A DNA stretch of 64,000 nucleotides from Torreya grandis (GCA_037957365.1 JARHVA010002126.1:1456501-1520500), one strand, 5' to 3'. Positions 36,151 through 48,518 are shown, counted from the stretch's first letter. Notes: generated by a model not told the origin, from the letters alone. Made by a program: numbers and translations.

Positions 36151-37354
36151 TATATGCAATCAAAAATGCATCATGTCTATGAATTAATCTTAGATCAGAT
36201 AAGATAGATCACACCTACACTTTTGATTGGGATACACTTGTTAAGTGGGAGCATGACCAATATGAGGATCTGCTAGACCTAATTAGGGGATCACTTCTAT
36301 CACTTGTCACAATATATCATGATAGGAAGGGTTCCAAAGCCTAAAATTGAACACAATTACATAACAACCCTAATGGAGTCATAAGGTTTAAAATGTTTAC
36401 TCTATTATAATAAAAATAAAGAAAAATCTAATCTAGTTTTCACTAAAGCTTGTGGCATAAAGTGAGGTTTAAGAAAAAATAAAACAAAAATGTATAGGGA
36501 ACTTCAATTAAAGTAATTGTGAGTAACACCCTAATACATGAAATATGAAAGATAGTATTATTCAAGCTAACACATATGCTTCTTTTATCTACTAAAAGAG
36601 AGGAGAACAAAGTTACAATATACTTACTTGATTGTGAACCTATTGAGACTCAATATCTCCCTTGGCCAAAGGGGCTTTACAAGAGGTCATTGTGGTTTGT
36701 AAGGATCACTAAAAAAAACTAAAGCATCTAAGACTAATCCATAAGACTAAATTCTCCAAATAAGAACCCTAAGCTAAGTCTCCTCAAGTAAAATGGTGGA
36801 AGAGTAAATTATGAAGAAGCATGAGAGAATAATAAATCTTGATTACACATATGAATAATTATTGAAATGATCTTATATATATATGGCTAGATCTTTCCCT
36901 AAATATTTCTAAGGACTTTAGTTGTATAAGGTCAACCTAGTCAACCTAGTGTGTTTTCAAGGGCAATTTACTACATCTGAGCTAGGTCAACCAAAGGGAT
37001 AACAAGCTATGAAAGTAAAGAATAACCCTAAATTATATTGGGTCAACCCATTCGACCCAATACAACTAACAATAAAAAAGGAGTTTAAGACAAGAAAAGA
37101 GGGATTGAAAGAGGAAAAGATTGGAGGAATACTCAAGGGAGGATAAATATCTTAGAGAATGGTTTTGGGAATTAATTGTATTGGTAATAATGTGGCAATA
37201 AGGGATAACAATCCTGTAAAGCACCAAAGGTCTGACCACCCCTTTCTTGATGTACCCCTTAGGGTATATACTTAAAGAGATTGAGTCTCAATGGGCTCTT
37301 TTAAGATGTAAAGCATCAGTATTTGATAAAAGTTAAAAATATTATGCGTATACA
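36151..37354 (-). repeat. E1 LTR, left copy (3' LTR)
   Basis: From ATATGCAATCAAAAATGC to ATTATGCGTATACA. Matches 42983-44175 in order and spacing, with visible divergence. Contains GGTCAACCTAGTCAACCTAG and GGGTCAACCCATTCGACCC, members of the palindrome family of the leader. TATATATA near 36876-36883 fits a - strand TATA box. Confidence 0.88.
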
Positions 37355-37369
37355 TATGCCCCACTTAAA
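37355..37369 (-). other. E1 polypurine tract
   Basis: On the - strand TTTAAGTGGGGCATA lies next to the LTR start. E2 has TTTAAGTGGGGAAAA at the same place, which supports the assignment. Confidence 0.6.
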
Positions 37370-37384
37370 GCTCATCATGTGTCA

Positions 37385-37874
37385 CTAAGGTGAAATAGGG
37401 GATGGTGCTTCGAGAAAGAACATAGTAACATATATTAATATTTTGTAAATTGATACAAATGTGACTGACCATAGTGACTTTCTTCCAAATGGGAATAATG
37501 TTAGAAACCCATTCAAAATAATCCATAGGTTTAGTAAATTTAGCATCAAATAGTTTGATGATTTCCTTATGACATAGAGTTGAAACTTCAGGTGAAAATT
37601 TGTGTTGCTTTTAACACACAGACTTGGCATAAGGATAAGTAATGTGTTATTCACCACAATGAGTAGGGTCAATGTCAGGCATGTCCTCATAGTACCAAGT
37701 GAAAGATTCATGATATTTGTTAAAGATTAAGCTAAATTTATCATATTCTATAAGTGAAATCTCTTGAGAAAGTATAACCAATTGAGGACAAGATGGGGTA
37801 CCATATTCAATGTGAGTGGTTTTTTCAATAAGCATGGCATTACCATCTTGAAATTGATATGGTGCATTAGGCAA
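37385..37874 (-). pseudogene. E1 start of reverse transcriptase, truncated
   Basis: The - strand reads FNKYHESFTWYYEDMPDIDP, then after stops KEIIKLFDAKFTKPMDYFEW and VSNIIPIWKKVTM, ICINLQNINI. This is the N-terminal part of gypsy reverse transcriptase (the family reads roughly: acidic W-Y-x-D-M-P-G-I-P, then L-x-A-G-F-I, then W-x-x-N-I-V-P-V-x-K-K, then C-V-D-F-R-D-L-N). It breaks off right after this, at the polypurine tract; the catalytic Asp-Asp region is absent. Several stops are glutamine codons turned to stops. Confidence 0.75.
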
Positions 37875-38990
37875 GGCTGAAATTAAATTTGTTCTAAGAT
37901 CAATACTAGCAATGAAGTTGTTGAAGCAAAGATTTTTAGTTTTAAAGTTTCCAAGTTTATGATGCTATAGAGGAAGTTGAGGTTCTTGGGCATGAATTGA
38001 ATCAAGAATAGCTTGTCATAGGCAAGGTAGGAAGAGGACCATAATATTAAACATCTAATTTAAGATCAAGAATTTGATTACCATGGTCATCATATTAAAA
38101 TGAATCTAATGAACATTAGTTGCCTTGACATCAAGCATAATTTTAGGAGTAGAAGAAGTAGATGGAATAGAATAGATTAGAGTATCGGTAGATTGAATGA
38201 TGGGAGAAGGATGTAACGGAATGATAGAATCCAAAGATTTAGGAACTTAGTGAGGTTTAGAAGGCATAATTTATTCTACCACCCAAGGATTATCAATAAG
38301 AGGAGGATTTATGGGAGGCACATGACCTTCAAGATCTAGGGTACGATCAACAGAAATGGTATGCACATCCTAATTAAAACCATGAATTTGGGATAAATTT
38401 TTTTGGTAAAATTGGACATCCAAATATATATATTGAGCTTGGGATATGATATAGTTATCATTATATGTTTTAAAAATAGTACATGCTTGAGAATTGAGGA
38501 GAGTTTTAGAAGGTGAAATCCCAATATTGATAAATGTACAAGGAGACATGATGAGAGGATCTTAAAATAATTTAGCCACTATAAAATCATTGAAAGTGAA
38601 GGCATATTTTGGTAAAGAAGGATATTGAGCATTGAATGAAGGGGGAAAGTCAGTAATATCATCAATAAGATAAATAATATGGTCTCTTGTTAATAGAGAA
38701 GGAGGAAGCCATTACGAGATATATGGAGGCAACTTGGTAGTATTAAAACTGTGATGCAATTCATTGGGCTCATCATCATCAAAATCCATAATAATAACTT
38801 GTAAGTTAGGACTCATGTTGATAAAAACAGGTAAAGGAGCATTGTTAATCTTAGTATTGGTAGGAATATGATATTGAGGTTTAGGATTAGGAAGCTAGAT
38901 ACTCCATGGATTGGGATCAACTTCATGCTTGTACCATTTCCTATTATGCAAGAATTTAATACATTGACTACCATAAGAAGCAATAGATCA
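37875..38990 (-). pseudogene. E1 linker between protease and reverse transcriptase
   Basis: A proline-rich and acidic - strand frame continues from the protease (for example VIIMDFDDDEPNELHHSF, DHIIYLIDDITDFPPSFN). It has several stops and no named domain. Linkers of this type are usual before reverse transcriptase in Tat-like elements. Confidence 0.5.
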
Positions 38991-39530
38991 CATTCAATGG
39001 GTCCATGGATGACTAAGAAGGATATTTTAAGATAAACATAGATCAAAGACCATAAGCTTGGTTTGAATGGTCTTAGGTCTTATGATTAATGGAAGCTAGA
39101 TATAACCAAGAGGTTTTTAATTAGTCTTGTCAAAACCACGGTAAGTGAGATAGGTTTGTTTGAGATGATCCTTTTTATAACCAAGTTGTTAAATAATCCA
39201 TAATGATGTCACATTAATACCATAGCCTTCATTAAATAAGACTTTTTGGATAAGAGTGGTATCAATAGCTACTTTAATAAAGAGTGGTAGATCATAAGCA
39301 CAAAAATGAATTTCATCATTAATCATGTCCTCTTCAAGAAATTCAATAGAATACTTAGAATAAGGAAACAAGGTTACAATGGTGTTGACATTAGTAGGTT
39401 GAGAATCAATAGAATGTGGTTCTTCATCTATATAGGATGGATCTTCAATTTCTTGAAGTTTTTGTATAATAAACTTATGATGATAGGATGAAGTGAAAAC
39501 CAACTCCATGAGAGGAATCTTGCAATACAT
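38990..39530 (-). pseudogene. E1 aspartic protease domain
   Basis: Minus-strand order: an acidic N-terminal part (QEIEDPSYIDEEPHSID), then FCAYDLPLFIKVAID, KVLFNEGYGINVTSLWI, QLGYKKDHLKQTYLTYRGFD, LPLIIRPKTIQTKLMVFDLC and LLSHPWTH. This follows the gypsy retropepsin plan (V-L-x-D-x-G-S-S-x-N-V, flap, L-G-R-P-W-I-H). The active Asp is replaced by Asn (FNEGYGIN), and the glycine-arginine of LGRPW is LSHPW, so the copy would be inactive. At least three stops interrupt it. It is in the same frame as the 37647-37874 segment. Confidence 0.75.
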
Positions 39531-40279
39531 AGAGTTGAGTTCTTCAAGAAAATTCCAATGAGATTTAGAAGAACTAGCATGAGTTTTAGAAGGTAAATTA
39601 GTTTTGGAAGGTATAGATGTGATTGGAGGATTGAAAGGAGGAAGTTGTTCCTCAGGTGCTTCTAAATTAATATTTTTTGTGGTAGTATATTTAAGAAGTT
39701 GTTCTTCTAAATATGGATTTTTAGGCTTGGTAACGGGATCTTTATGAGCTAGTTTACAATGATAATTGACCTTGGTAGTGTTTACATATTAAGAGTTATT
39801 ATAATATTGATCATAATCAACATCAATTACATAAACATATTTGACATTAGGTTGATTATTAAAAGAAGATTTTTGGTTATTAGAGGTGGAAGCTTTGAAA
39901 GTTTATCACTTTTGGGAAGCAAAAGTGTATTTTTGATGATGTAGTTTGATCATAGATTCATGATTAAATGAATCACCAAGAATATAGGAAACATCAAATT
40001 TATTGATCCCTCTATAAGATTCATGAGAATTACTAATGTCAACATGGAACTAAAAAAATAGATTAGGGTCATACCACTTAGTAGGATCATTGGGATTGAT
40101 GAAAGGTTTTGAGGGAGGTAAAAATTGTTTCATTTGTTAAACCAAAAGAGGTATATGAGAAAGTGAAGCAATATCAATTTTGGCAACTCATTGTTTGGTT
40201 TGTGAAGAATTACTAGTGAAAGCATTAGATGTTTGGAAAGATTCTTTAAGTAGTTTAGGATTAGGTTTGAATTGCTTCA

Positions 40280-41230
40280 TAAGAAATTATTGGTGCTAAG
40301 CTTGGTCAAGAGCTTCATTAAGTGTTTGAGGAGCAAAGGTTTGAACCTTATATTGAAGAGTAGGAGTTAAATCCATGATAAAAAGTTTGAATAAGTTATC
40401 ATCATTTATTTTATGACCAACTTTATGAGATATTTCCATATTCTAATGAAATCATGATCTGATTTAGTTGGAGATTGATTAGCATTGATAAGGTGGCTAA
40501 GACAATTTTCTAGAAGATCATTATGTTGAAACTCTTTAACCAAAGGATTGACCAAATCTTCAAGTTGCCAAATAGAATGTTGGGGAAGTTGATTAGAACA
40601 TTATAATACATCACCAATGAAATTTTTGACTAATAGTTTAGTAGTGGTGAAGGTATTAGTTTGGATCCACTCTTTGTAAAGGTTTCCAAAGGCTATAAGA
40701 AATGAGGTAGGGTCCTTAGTCCCATCATATTTGATAATTGGAGATATGTTACAAATATCAATAAAAATAATGAAGGGAAATAAAGGCTCATTTTTAATGG
40801 TTTGAAGCATCTTGTTATTCATTATGTGTTGAGGAATAACATTTCATAACGCATCCCTAAGGGGTAGAGGAATGAAATTAGGATTAGCTTAAAGATGAAT
40901 AGTTGGAGGTTGATTAGCCACATTGATTAAGTGTTGTTAAAGTTACATCATTTGGTTGGTATTAGAATTTTTCATAATGTTAATTTATTTAATAACTTGG
41001 GCTAATAGTTGGGTTATATCATGTGGCAGGTTGGTGTTGGTAGGAGCATTCCCCATATTGGTATTAAGGAGAGGATTTCTAGAATAAGGATTAGTGGGAT
41101 TGTTAAGTAAAATTGTATCAATAACTTCCACACTATTTTGAATATTTTGAGAATTTTCTTGGTAAGTATAGAAAAAATAAAATCTATTAGCTTCATCTTG
41201 AGGTGTTATTTGCACCATATTATACTTCAT
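40280..41230 (-). pseudogene. E1 gag
   Basis: Begins MKYNMVQITPQDEANRF at 41230. A low-complexity Asn/Pro-rich part follows, then at 40822 the retrotransposon gag core: KYDGTKDPTSFLIAFGNLYK, ending LVKNFIGDVL, then after a stop NQLPQHSIWQLEDLVNPLVK and EFQHND. Y-D-G-T-x-D-P and the downstream N-Q-L-P-x-x-S-I-x-x-F-x-x-L are hallmarks of gypsy gag. The frame differs by one from protease-RT. No zinc knuckle was found. Confidence 0.75.
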
Positions 41231-41449
41231 AGATGAAGGAGGATAAGAGGTGCCCCAAGAGTGATGGTGCTCTCAGGAGGAAAAGATAGGAAGAAATGAA
41301 AATCCCATATAGTACCTAAATGGATTAAAGCTATCCAAGAAGGTTTTGATAGGATATTTCATTCTAACTAAAGAGAGATAAATAAAATGCAAAATTGAAA
41401 AGATAAGGATTTAAATTGACAAATAGGGAAAGTAGAAAATAGTATAGGT

Positions 41450-42900
41450 TCAACTTGATTGATCTAGTATAGAAAATAGGGCCTATAAATTATATAGGGT
41501 CAATTGGGCTGATCTAGTATAGTTAACAGAGATAATAAAAAGATGAGAAATGAGATGTAAACTATACAAGGTTAATCTAGTATAATGAATAGGGGCTAAC
41601 AAAGATACTGGGTCAATTTTGTCGATCTAGTACAATAGACAAGGAGAAAGAGCAAGATGATAACAAGTTATGAATTGAAATAAGATAATTTTTGTAGCTA
41701 ATCTAGGAAAGTAAGAGTTGAAAAGAAACAAATAATCAATTGGATTGACACTAGCTAATCCAAGTGAGATACATAAAACAAAACCTTGCACTAATTCTAG
41801 ATAATGTATGTTTTTGCACACATAATTGAATAAAGAGAAAGAAATAAAATTGAAAAGTAAAGCTAACTAATTGGTTAACCTAATTGTTAATTATATTATT
41901 AAGAATCATTTTAAATGTGATTAGAATTTGGCTATAAGCAAGGTACTAGATAGAAATATAAGGATGGTTCCAGGTAGTTTGGGCTGAAAGGGACTGTAGT
42001 GGTAATGCTAGAGGATTGGTATTGATGCTTACCCCCTCAATTCACACATCACAGTGATAAGGGTGTCGGGTGCTTAGCCAAAATATACCATTAACCATGC
42101 TTTATACTTGACCAAAACATCAAGTGAGCTTCCCTCTTGGTGATGAAATCCAAGTAAGTTGGCCTAGGGTAGACAAAATGTTAAAGTGTTTGTTTATGTT
42201 ATGCAATTTGACCATGTGTGCATAAAATATAAATAGTGAAACTAAGTGATTAATTTAAAATACCATAATTAAACTATGTGAACTATTTTAGGCATGCAAA
42301 CAACAAGGAAAGAAATGTGTGAGATAATTACTAATAGATATCATGTTAATTCCAACTTTAAAACAAGGTATAATATGAACACTATATATATAAAATATAG
42401 AACAAGGTCAATAGGGTTGAACCTATACTATGAAAGTAAGGCCTGATAATGGATTAGGTTAGCAGTATTGATCCAATTATTTTAGACACCACACAAAACA
42501 TAAAATTGGGTTGATAGCGTCGATCTAGTTGACTATGAAAGGGAAATTTTGAAGACTACAAACTATGAAAGGAAATACAAAAAAGAAATAAATAGATAAG
42601 TAAAAAGGAACCTTGGTAGATCAAATATGTAATGAAGAATATAATTAGTCTAGAACTTGGAAGTATGCATGAGAAACTTGCAAAATGGGTCGATAGTATC
42701 GATCAAGCTATACAAGAACTTGTTAAAAAGTGATAAAACTATAAGGGGTCGATTGGGTAAACCTATTAGGTTAGTATAGATGTATAAAAGGTAGGAAACC
42801 TATACTGGATTGAATAGGTCGATCCAATTGCTTGTTCCTACAACTTGTCTATAGAGATAAAAAAATGTTGGGTTGACAAAATCGATCCAAAACTTCAAAA
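41450..42900 (-). repeat. E1 leader: array of imperfect GATC/TCGATC palindromes
   Basis: The leader between primer site and gag carries a dozen copies of an inverted motif such as GGATTGAATAGGTCGATCC (42802), GGGTCGATAGTATCGATC (42688), GGTTGACAAAATCGATCC (42874) and GGGTCAATTTTGTCGATC (41607). Each has two half-sites facing each other over 3-6 bases. The related element E2 has the same kind of array, but with the half-site TTGACC. A block at 41966-42180 (GATAAGGGTGTC, TTGGTGATGAAATCCAAGTA) is the best-conserved non-coding match to E2 (53285-53510). Confidence 0.7.
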
Positions 42901-42960
42901 ATATATGATAAAAAAGAATGAAATAAATGAAGTAAAAGTGAACAAATCTTGTAAGGGTTA

Positions 42961-42982
42961 GTTCACATCAGGTTCACCAGAA
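42961..42982 (-). other. E1 primer binding site, Trp tRNA type
   Basis: On the - strand, three bases after the LTR end CATACA, TGGTGAACCTGATGTGAAC agrees with the complement of the plant cytosolic Trp tRNA 3' end as I remember it (TGGTGAACCCGACGTGAA), with two C-to-T changes at CpG positions. Confidence 0.6.
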
Positions 42983-44175
42983 TGTATGCAATCAAAAATG
43001 CATCATATTTATGAATTGATCATAGATCAGATAAGATAGATCACACCTACACTTCTGATTGGGATACACTCATTAAGAGAGAGCATGACCAATATGGGGA
43101 TCCATTAGACCCAATTAGGGGATCACTTATATCACTTGTCACAACATATCATGATATTAAGGGTTCCAAAGCCTATAGTCTAACATAATTACACAACAAT
43201 CCTAATGAAGTCCTAAGGTTTAAAATGTTCACTCTTTTCTAATAACAAGAAAGAAAAATCTAATCTAGTGCTCACCAAAGCTTGTGGCACAAAGTGACTG
43301 TTAAAAAAAAATATGTATAGGTAACTTCAATTAAAGTAAGTATGAGTAACACCCTAATACATGAAATATGTAAGATAGTAGTATTTGAGCCAACACTTAT
43401 GCTAATTATATTTACTAAAAGAGAGGAGAAAAAAGTTAGAATATACTTACCTAAATGTGAACATGTCAAGAATCAATCTCTCCCATAGCCAAAGGGGCTT
43501 CACAAGAGGTTGTTGTGATTTTTAAGGATCAATAAGAAAGGCCAAATCATCTAAGACTTATCCACAAGACTAGATTCTCCAAATAAGAAACCTAAGCTAA
43601 GTCTCCTCAAGTAGAATGGTGGAAGAGCATATTGTGAAGAAGCATGAGAAATAGTAAATCTTGATTGAATATATGAATAATGACCAAAATGATCTTGTAT
43701 ATATAGGTAGAGATTTCCCTAAATCCTTCTGAGATTGTCAACTGTACAAGGTCAACCTAGTCGACCTAGTGTGTTTTTAAGGATAATTTATTAGGTTTGA
43801 TCTAGGTCATCTAAAGGGCTAACAAGCTAAAAAAATTAAAGAATACCCCTTAAATATACTAGGTTGACCTAGTCAACCCAGTACAATCGATAGTCAAAAA
43901 AGCGTTAAAGACAAGAAAAGAGAGATGGAAAGAAGAAAAGACTAAAGGAATACTCAAGGGAGGAGAAATAGCTTAGCGAATGGTTTTAGGAGTTGGTTGG
44001 ATTGGTAATAATATGGAAATAAAAGACAACAATCCTACAAAGCACCAAAGGTTTGCACACCCATTTCCTAGTACACCACTTAGGGCAAGCACTCAGAGAC
44101 ATTGAGTCTCAACTAGTTCCTACAAGATGTAAAACGTAAATATTTGATAAAATTTAAAAATATTATGTGTATATA
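42983..44175 (-). repeat. E1 LTR, right copy (5' LTR)
   Basis: From TGTATGCAATC to TTATGTGTATATA on the + strand. Blocks shared with the left copy include AGATCAGATAAGATAGATC and GGTCAACCTAGTC. It also holds GGTTGACCTAGTCAACCCAG (43860). Confidence 0.88.
43698..43705 (-). promoter_or_regulatory. TATA-like box in E1 5' LTR
   Basis: TATATATA on the - strand, at the position where E2 has TATATAAA (49218-49225). It lies about 470 bases inside the LTR in - strand direction. Conservation of place across four LTRs supports a promoter; no expression evidence exists. Confidence 0.45.
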
Positions 44176-46340
44176 AATGGTTTTACTCATGTATTTTAGT
44201 ATTAAAAAAATGGGAATGATAGTAATATTATTATATGCAACCAAACAATGACTGAAATTTATCAATGAATCTGATTATGACTGTGTAAAATGAACCTATA
44301 AATTTTACTAATGAGGTTTAGGATCATCCAAAAGGGAATAGGATCACCTTTAATATTTAATTTTATCCTCTATTTTAAAATAATGAATTAAGTTTACTAT
44401 CCTCTTTTGTCTATTAAAATACACCTATGTTTAAAATTAATTTTTGAATGTGCAAAAATGACCCATAAGTAACTTCTTCAAAGTTGAAACCCTAATGGGG
44501 ATTGTAATATCTAAAATATTGGAAATAGAAATGGGTATTGCAATATCCTAAGCTGACCAAAATCACCGCCATTGTGATTTATCACTACCTTGATATTTAA
44601 TACTTTGAAGAGGGAAATCAAATCCATGTAGCTCTCCACTTAGAGTTTTTTTTTTAATTATTCTCCTTTAGCTACATCTATGCATCTAGAGATGGATTCA
44701 ATAACTGATAATGTTTCTCTTACATTAAATAAAATATGTTTATAATTTGGATAGATATTACTTCAAATTATTAGAATAAGATTTAGGAATAATAGGGAAG
44801 CTTTTCTAAGTGTGCAATAATATATGTGTGCCTAAATAGTGAAATTGCCATGTGATATAATATGTGACTTAGATGTGCCTTTATAACAATCCAAAATAAG
44901 GAATCCTCATGATATCTATGATAAAACTATGAACCAACATTTAAGGAAGAGTTTAATTTTCTAAAGTGATCATTACTAGATTAAAGGATAAGATTGACCC
45001 ATATCAGTCAAAATTGACTACCGCTATTATCCCGTACTAGTTGATCTTATCCTAAAGTGAAACACATGATAATTAGAATATGGGATGTCCGTACAAAGTT
45101 TTATAAGGATTTTTTTATAAATTTTATTAGATGTAATGTATGCATAAAATATCAATTTAAAAGGAATATATTTGTATAGGTGCTTAGGATAGGGTGAGGT
45201 GGTGAAATAGGTCCAAATTAACTACTCAAGTCAATTAAAGTGAAAGTGGGCCAAAATTAACATTATCAAGTATTCATGAGAAAATTTAGTGACTAAATTC
45301 ACACCACCTTTATTATATAAATTAAATTATTAGATTAAAATTAAATATATACGTGTGTATAACACACTTTGCCTTCGTGAGAAAGCTCCAACTCATGTTC
45401 AACGTGTTCCATGGAAAATATTGTAATTATGTAAAATTAGTTAATGTCCATATATGAAATTCGAAAAAAAAATGTATTTTGAATTTTAAAATATAAAAAA
45501 GAATGAGGAAGGAGTACACCTATATGTGTGAAAATAATGTTTCTTTTATAACATTTTCTTGAAGAAGATGCTTCCTTGAAGCATTGGAGAATTAGTGATT
45601 CACATGAAGCACTTGTATAGAAATAGTTCCTAAGGTTAATAAAATGGTGATTTAGGGGTGATCAAGCCAAAATTTTAATTGAATATGAATATAAAATAGA
45701 ACCCATTGAGGTGTGAAAAAATCTTAATTTATGTTATTGGTATTTTTAACCCAAAGACGTGAAATAGGTTAGAATTCATAATGGATCTACATACAACAAT
45801 GCTAGAGGGAACTAAATTTATAAGTTATGCATTATGCACTTTAACTAAATTGAGGAATTCATATGGATTATAGATTTAATTTCTAATCCATTCCTTATTT
45901 TAAGAAAACATGATCAAAATAGAATGGATAAAATCCATGTTCCTATCCTATCTATAAATAACAAGTAGGATTAAAAGTATGACATAAATCTGTATCATGT
46001 CCCCTAAATTTGAAAGATAGAATAGTTTACATGAATATGTATCATGCACCCAATAGTATGAATATTTTTTTATTATTATAATGTGAGTGAATATGCATTG
46101 CATATTCACCAATAATGTGCACAAATAATTGAATTTATAAACCATTTAAAAACCTTTGAAATTGTATTTTGTACCAGAAACTATTTTTTTCTTGAAGAGG
46201 CTTATCTCATGTATGAAAATCCCTTTGAAATTCCCTTATTTTTAGGTGGGGGGATTATGTATCTTGAAATTCAATCATCTTAAAAGAAAATTTAAATGTA
46301 TCATGTGTATTAAAAAGTTATCATGAATTATTGAAGCATA
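44176..46340. other. Gene-free AT-rich region right of E1
   Basis: Nothing recognisable as a gene. One stem, GGATAAGAT at 44986-44994 and ATCTTATCC at 45044-45052, encloses a 49-base loop that itself has GTCAAAATTGAC. This may be the trace of a small inverted-repeat element, but no target duplication is seen. Confidence 0.45.
44986..45052. repeat. Hairpin with 9-bp perfect stem
   Basis: The two arms are exact reverse complements; the loop contains an inner inverted pair (GTCAA, TTGAC). Of unknown meaning. Confidence 0.6.
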
Positions 46341-46559
46341 TATCAAAATTATATCACTATAGTAAGATATTTACCTTTCAAATCATGTAACATATGAAAA
46401 AGGACATATATAAATGTATTAATGAATATAATATTGTTGAATTGTAATATAATCATACACAATAGGTAGTGCATGATGAGGAACATGACATTCATAAAAC
46501 TTATTGATATGAACAAACATAAACACATACCAATCACAATGTTTTTTATTAAGGTTAAA

Positions 46560-48460
46560 TGGGGGATTTTTGAACTAGGGTCCCCAAACCCTAGGAAAAG
46601 TATAAAATAAGATAGAGAAAGGATATGCCAAAGACCCAAGAGAAAAACAAAGATAAAATAGGGCTAGATACAACCAGAAGGCATCCCAAATATAACCAAG
46701 AAACAACAATAGAACAACAAAAAAACTAAACCATCTATTCTATGTCTAAATTCCCTGAGACATCCTCCTAGTCTCTTTTCATCCTTTTGAGGTTTGAATC
46801 AATTTTTAACAATAATTTGTCTTTATCTATATCCTTGTGACATACATTACATTAGATTTGCTTGCCTTTTCCTTCACTAATGGATTTTGTGTCAAATACT
46901 TCACCCAAGTGAGCCCTTAGATTCTCTAATTTATGAATCTCCTCATTCAGGGCAACCTTGCTATAATTTATGAAGAAACTAACATTTTTTCAATATTCTC
47001 ATTCTCATTATCAAACATTTCAACCATGAACTGAAGGCTTTACAACCATTGATTTTTCTCCTTTTCTACCTTATCTTGATACAACCTATCATTTTCCTAT
47101 TGTAAGACCTTGACCTTACCTTTGAGGTCAATTAACTCCCTCATAAACCATCATATGATGTATTTTTTAAGATCAAAATCTTAAATAATTTTATCATCAT
47201 TTTCCTTTCCTTTCAAATATCTAATAAGGGAATTAAAATTCTCATTTAAATCATTCTATTATTTATTAGGGGAGAGATTACCTTTGTCCTTCACATCATC
47301 TTTATTCTTCCTCTTACTAGCTTTAGGAAGGTTAGGTTAACAGTCCTTTCCAGTATCACCTAGCTCCTTCCATTCGTTAAAGGCTTAATTTCCCATCCTT
47401 TCTTCTTCTACTAAGATGGGGTCCTCAACAAACTACCTTGTATTTTCCTTCTTGTTTAGGGGAATGTCTGGCTCATTAGGAGACCTGACCACACTCCTTA
47501 GGTGCTTCTTGATGCTATCTTTATTTTCCAATGGTTTTACCACTAAATTTTTAGGACTTTTAGTAGTTGTACTCTTAGAATTTTTATCTTTTTTATTCTT
47601 AATAACTTTTATTGGATACTTAATCTAGACCTTTTTTATTTTCCTAATGTCCACATGTTTATCTTCCACTAATTTCTTCTAGGGTTGAGATAACTTAGGG
47701 TTTAGTTGTTTCATGACCTTTAAATATATATGAATTAGAAATATAACCCTTTCATTCCTAGGGCATGGTAATTTCCATCTTTGAATTTTAAAATGTATGC
47801 TTCAAGGGAATGAAGAAAATAAAAAGGGAGGCTCAAAGGCACAACATGTCTAAAGTAGTTTAAGAAAATGAATAAGAAACATCTAACTACATTAAATATA
47901 CCTTTGAGAATTATGTATTAAAAATGGAAGGTTACTTCCCAAAAATGATGTAGGAGGCATTCAAGGTAAAATCCATTATGCATAGGCTCTAGAATTTTCC
48001 CTTATTGTAGAAAAATATCCTTATCTCTTTTGAAATCTTTAGATTTATAAATCTTTATTTCTTATATAGTCAAGCTAGTTATGTGTGCTATTAACTCCTT
48101 AGTGATTTACAAATTAACCCCATTGATGTCAATAGTTTTGTTATCCTAAGTGTTGGCAAACCAGGCCTAAATATGGTTGTCATGACCTTCAATCTTTTCT
48201 ATAAAACCTGTAAATCCCCCAATTTGTAGGTTCTCCCAAATTATTTCATTTTTCTTAACCTCAATTGGTAATATTAGTTCAATTCTATTTGGTAAACCTG
48301 TACAACTCTTGGAGAGACCCAAACAAGAATGACAAAGTGTATCCCAACTCCCCAGGGTTGAAGGACAATCAAACACTAGCTCTATTTTCTTGTTGCCTTT
48401 AGAGATGCTAAAAAAATAAGAAGAATATAGAATGGATCTAGAAGCTTCCTCATGAGGCCA
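46560..48460 (-). pseudogene. Decayed gag-like gene with coiled coil and hydrophobic C-terminus
   Basis: The - strand starts near 48460 with YSSYFFSISKGNKKIELVFD, then DTLCHSCLGLSKSCTGLPNR, IIWENLQIGGFTGFIEKIEG, NGVNL, ITKELIAHITSLT, KIYKSKDFKRDKDIFLQ, a segment ending FLNYFRHVVPLSLPFYFLHS, then a Lys/Asn-rich part (KNKKDKNSKSTTTKSPKN), coiled coil, and a Phe/Leu-rich hydrophobic stretch near 46680-46570 (FLGYIWDAFWLYLALFY). The internal stops in the first part all fit glutamine or glutamate codons changed by one transition or transversion. I recall similar uncharacterised gag-like proteins in gymnosperm repeats, but cannot name the family. At least one frameshift separates the first and second parts. 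Confidence 0.5.
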
Positions 48461-48518
48461 AAAAATAAATTTGAAAAAAGGGGGCTAAGATTAAAACATA
48501 GTCTAAAGTCCCTAAGTG

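Larger units (their letters stand above)
36151..44175 (-). mobile_element. Element E1: Ty3/gypsy (Tat-like) element with truncated pol
   Basis: LTRs at 36151-37354 and 42983-44175 flank a 5.6-kb interior that reads on the - strand: leader with palindrome array, gag, protease and the start of reverse transcriptase, then polypurine tract. The catalytic palm of reverse transcriptase, RNase H and integrase are missing, so the copy is non-autonomous. The primer site resembles plant Trp tRNA. LTR ends are TGTATAC and GCATACA on the - strand. Flanks AATAT (left) and AATGG (right) are only weakly alike. The protease motifs place it in the Ty3/gypsy group, and the arrangement resembles Tat/Ogre elements (inference). 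Confidence 0.85.
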
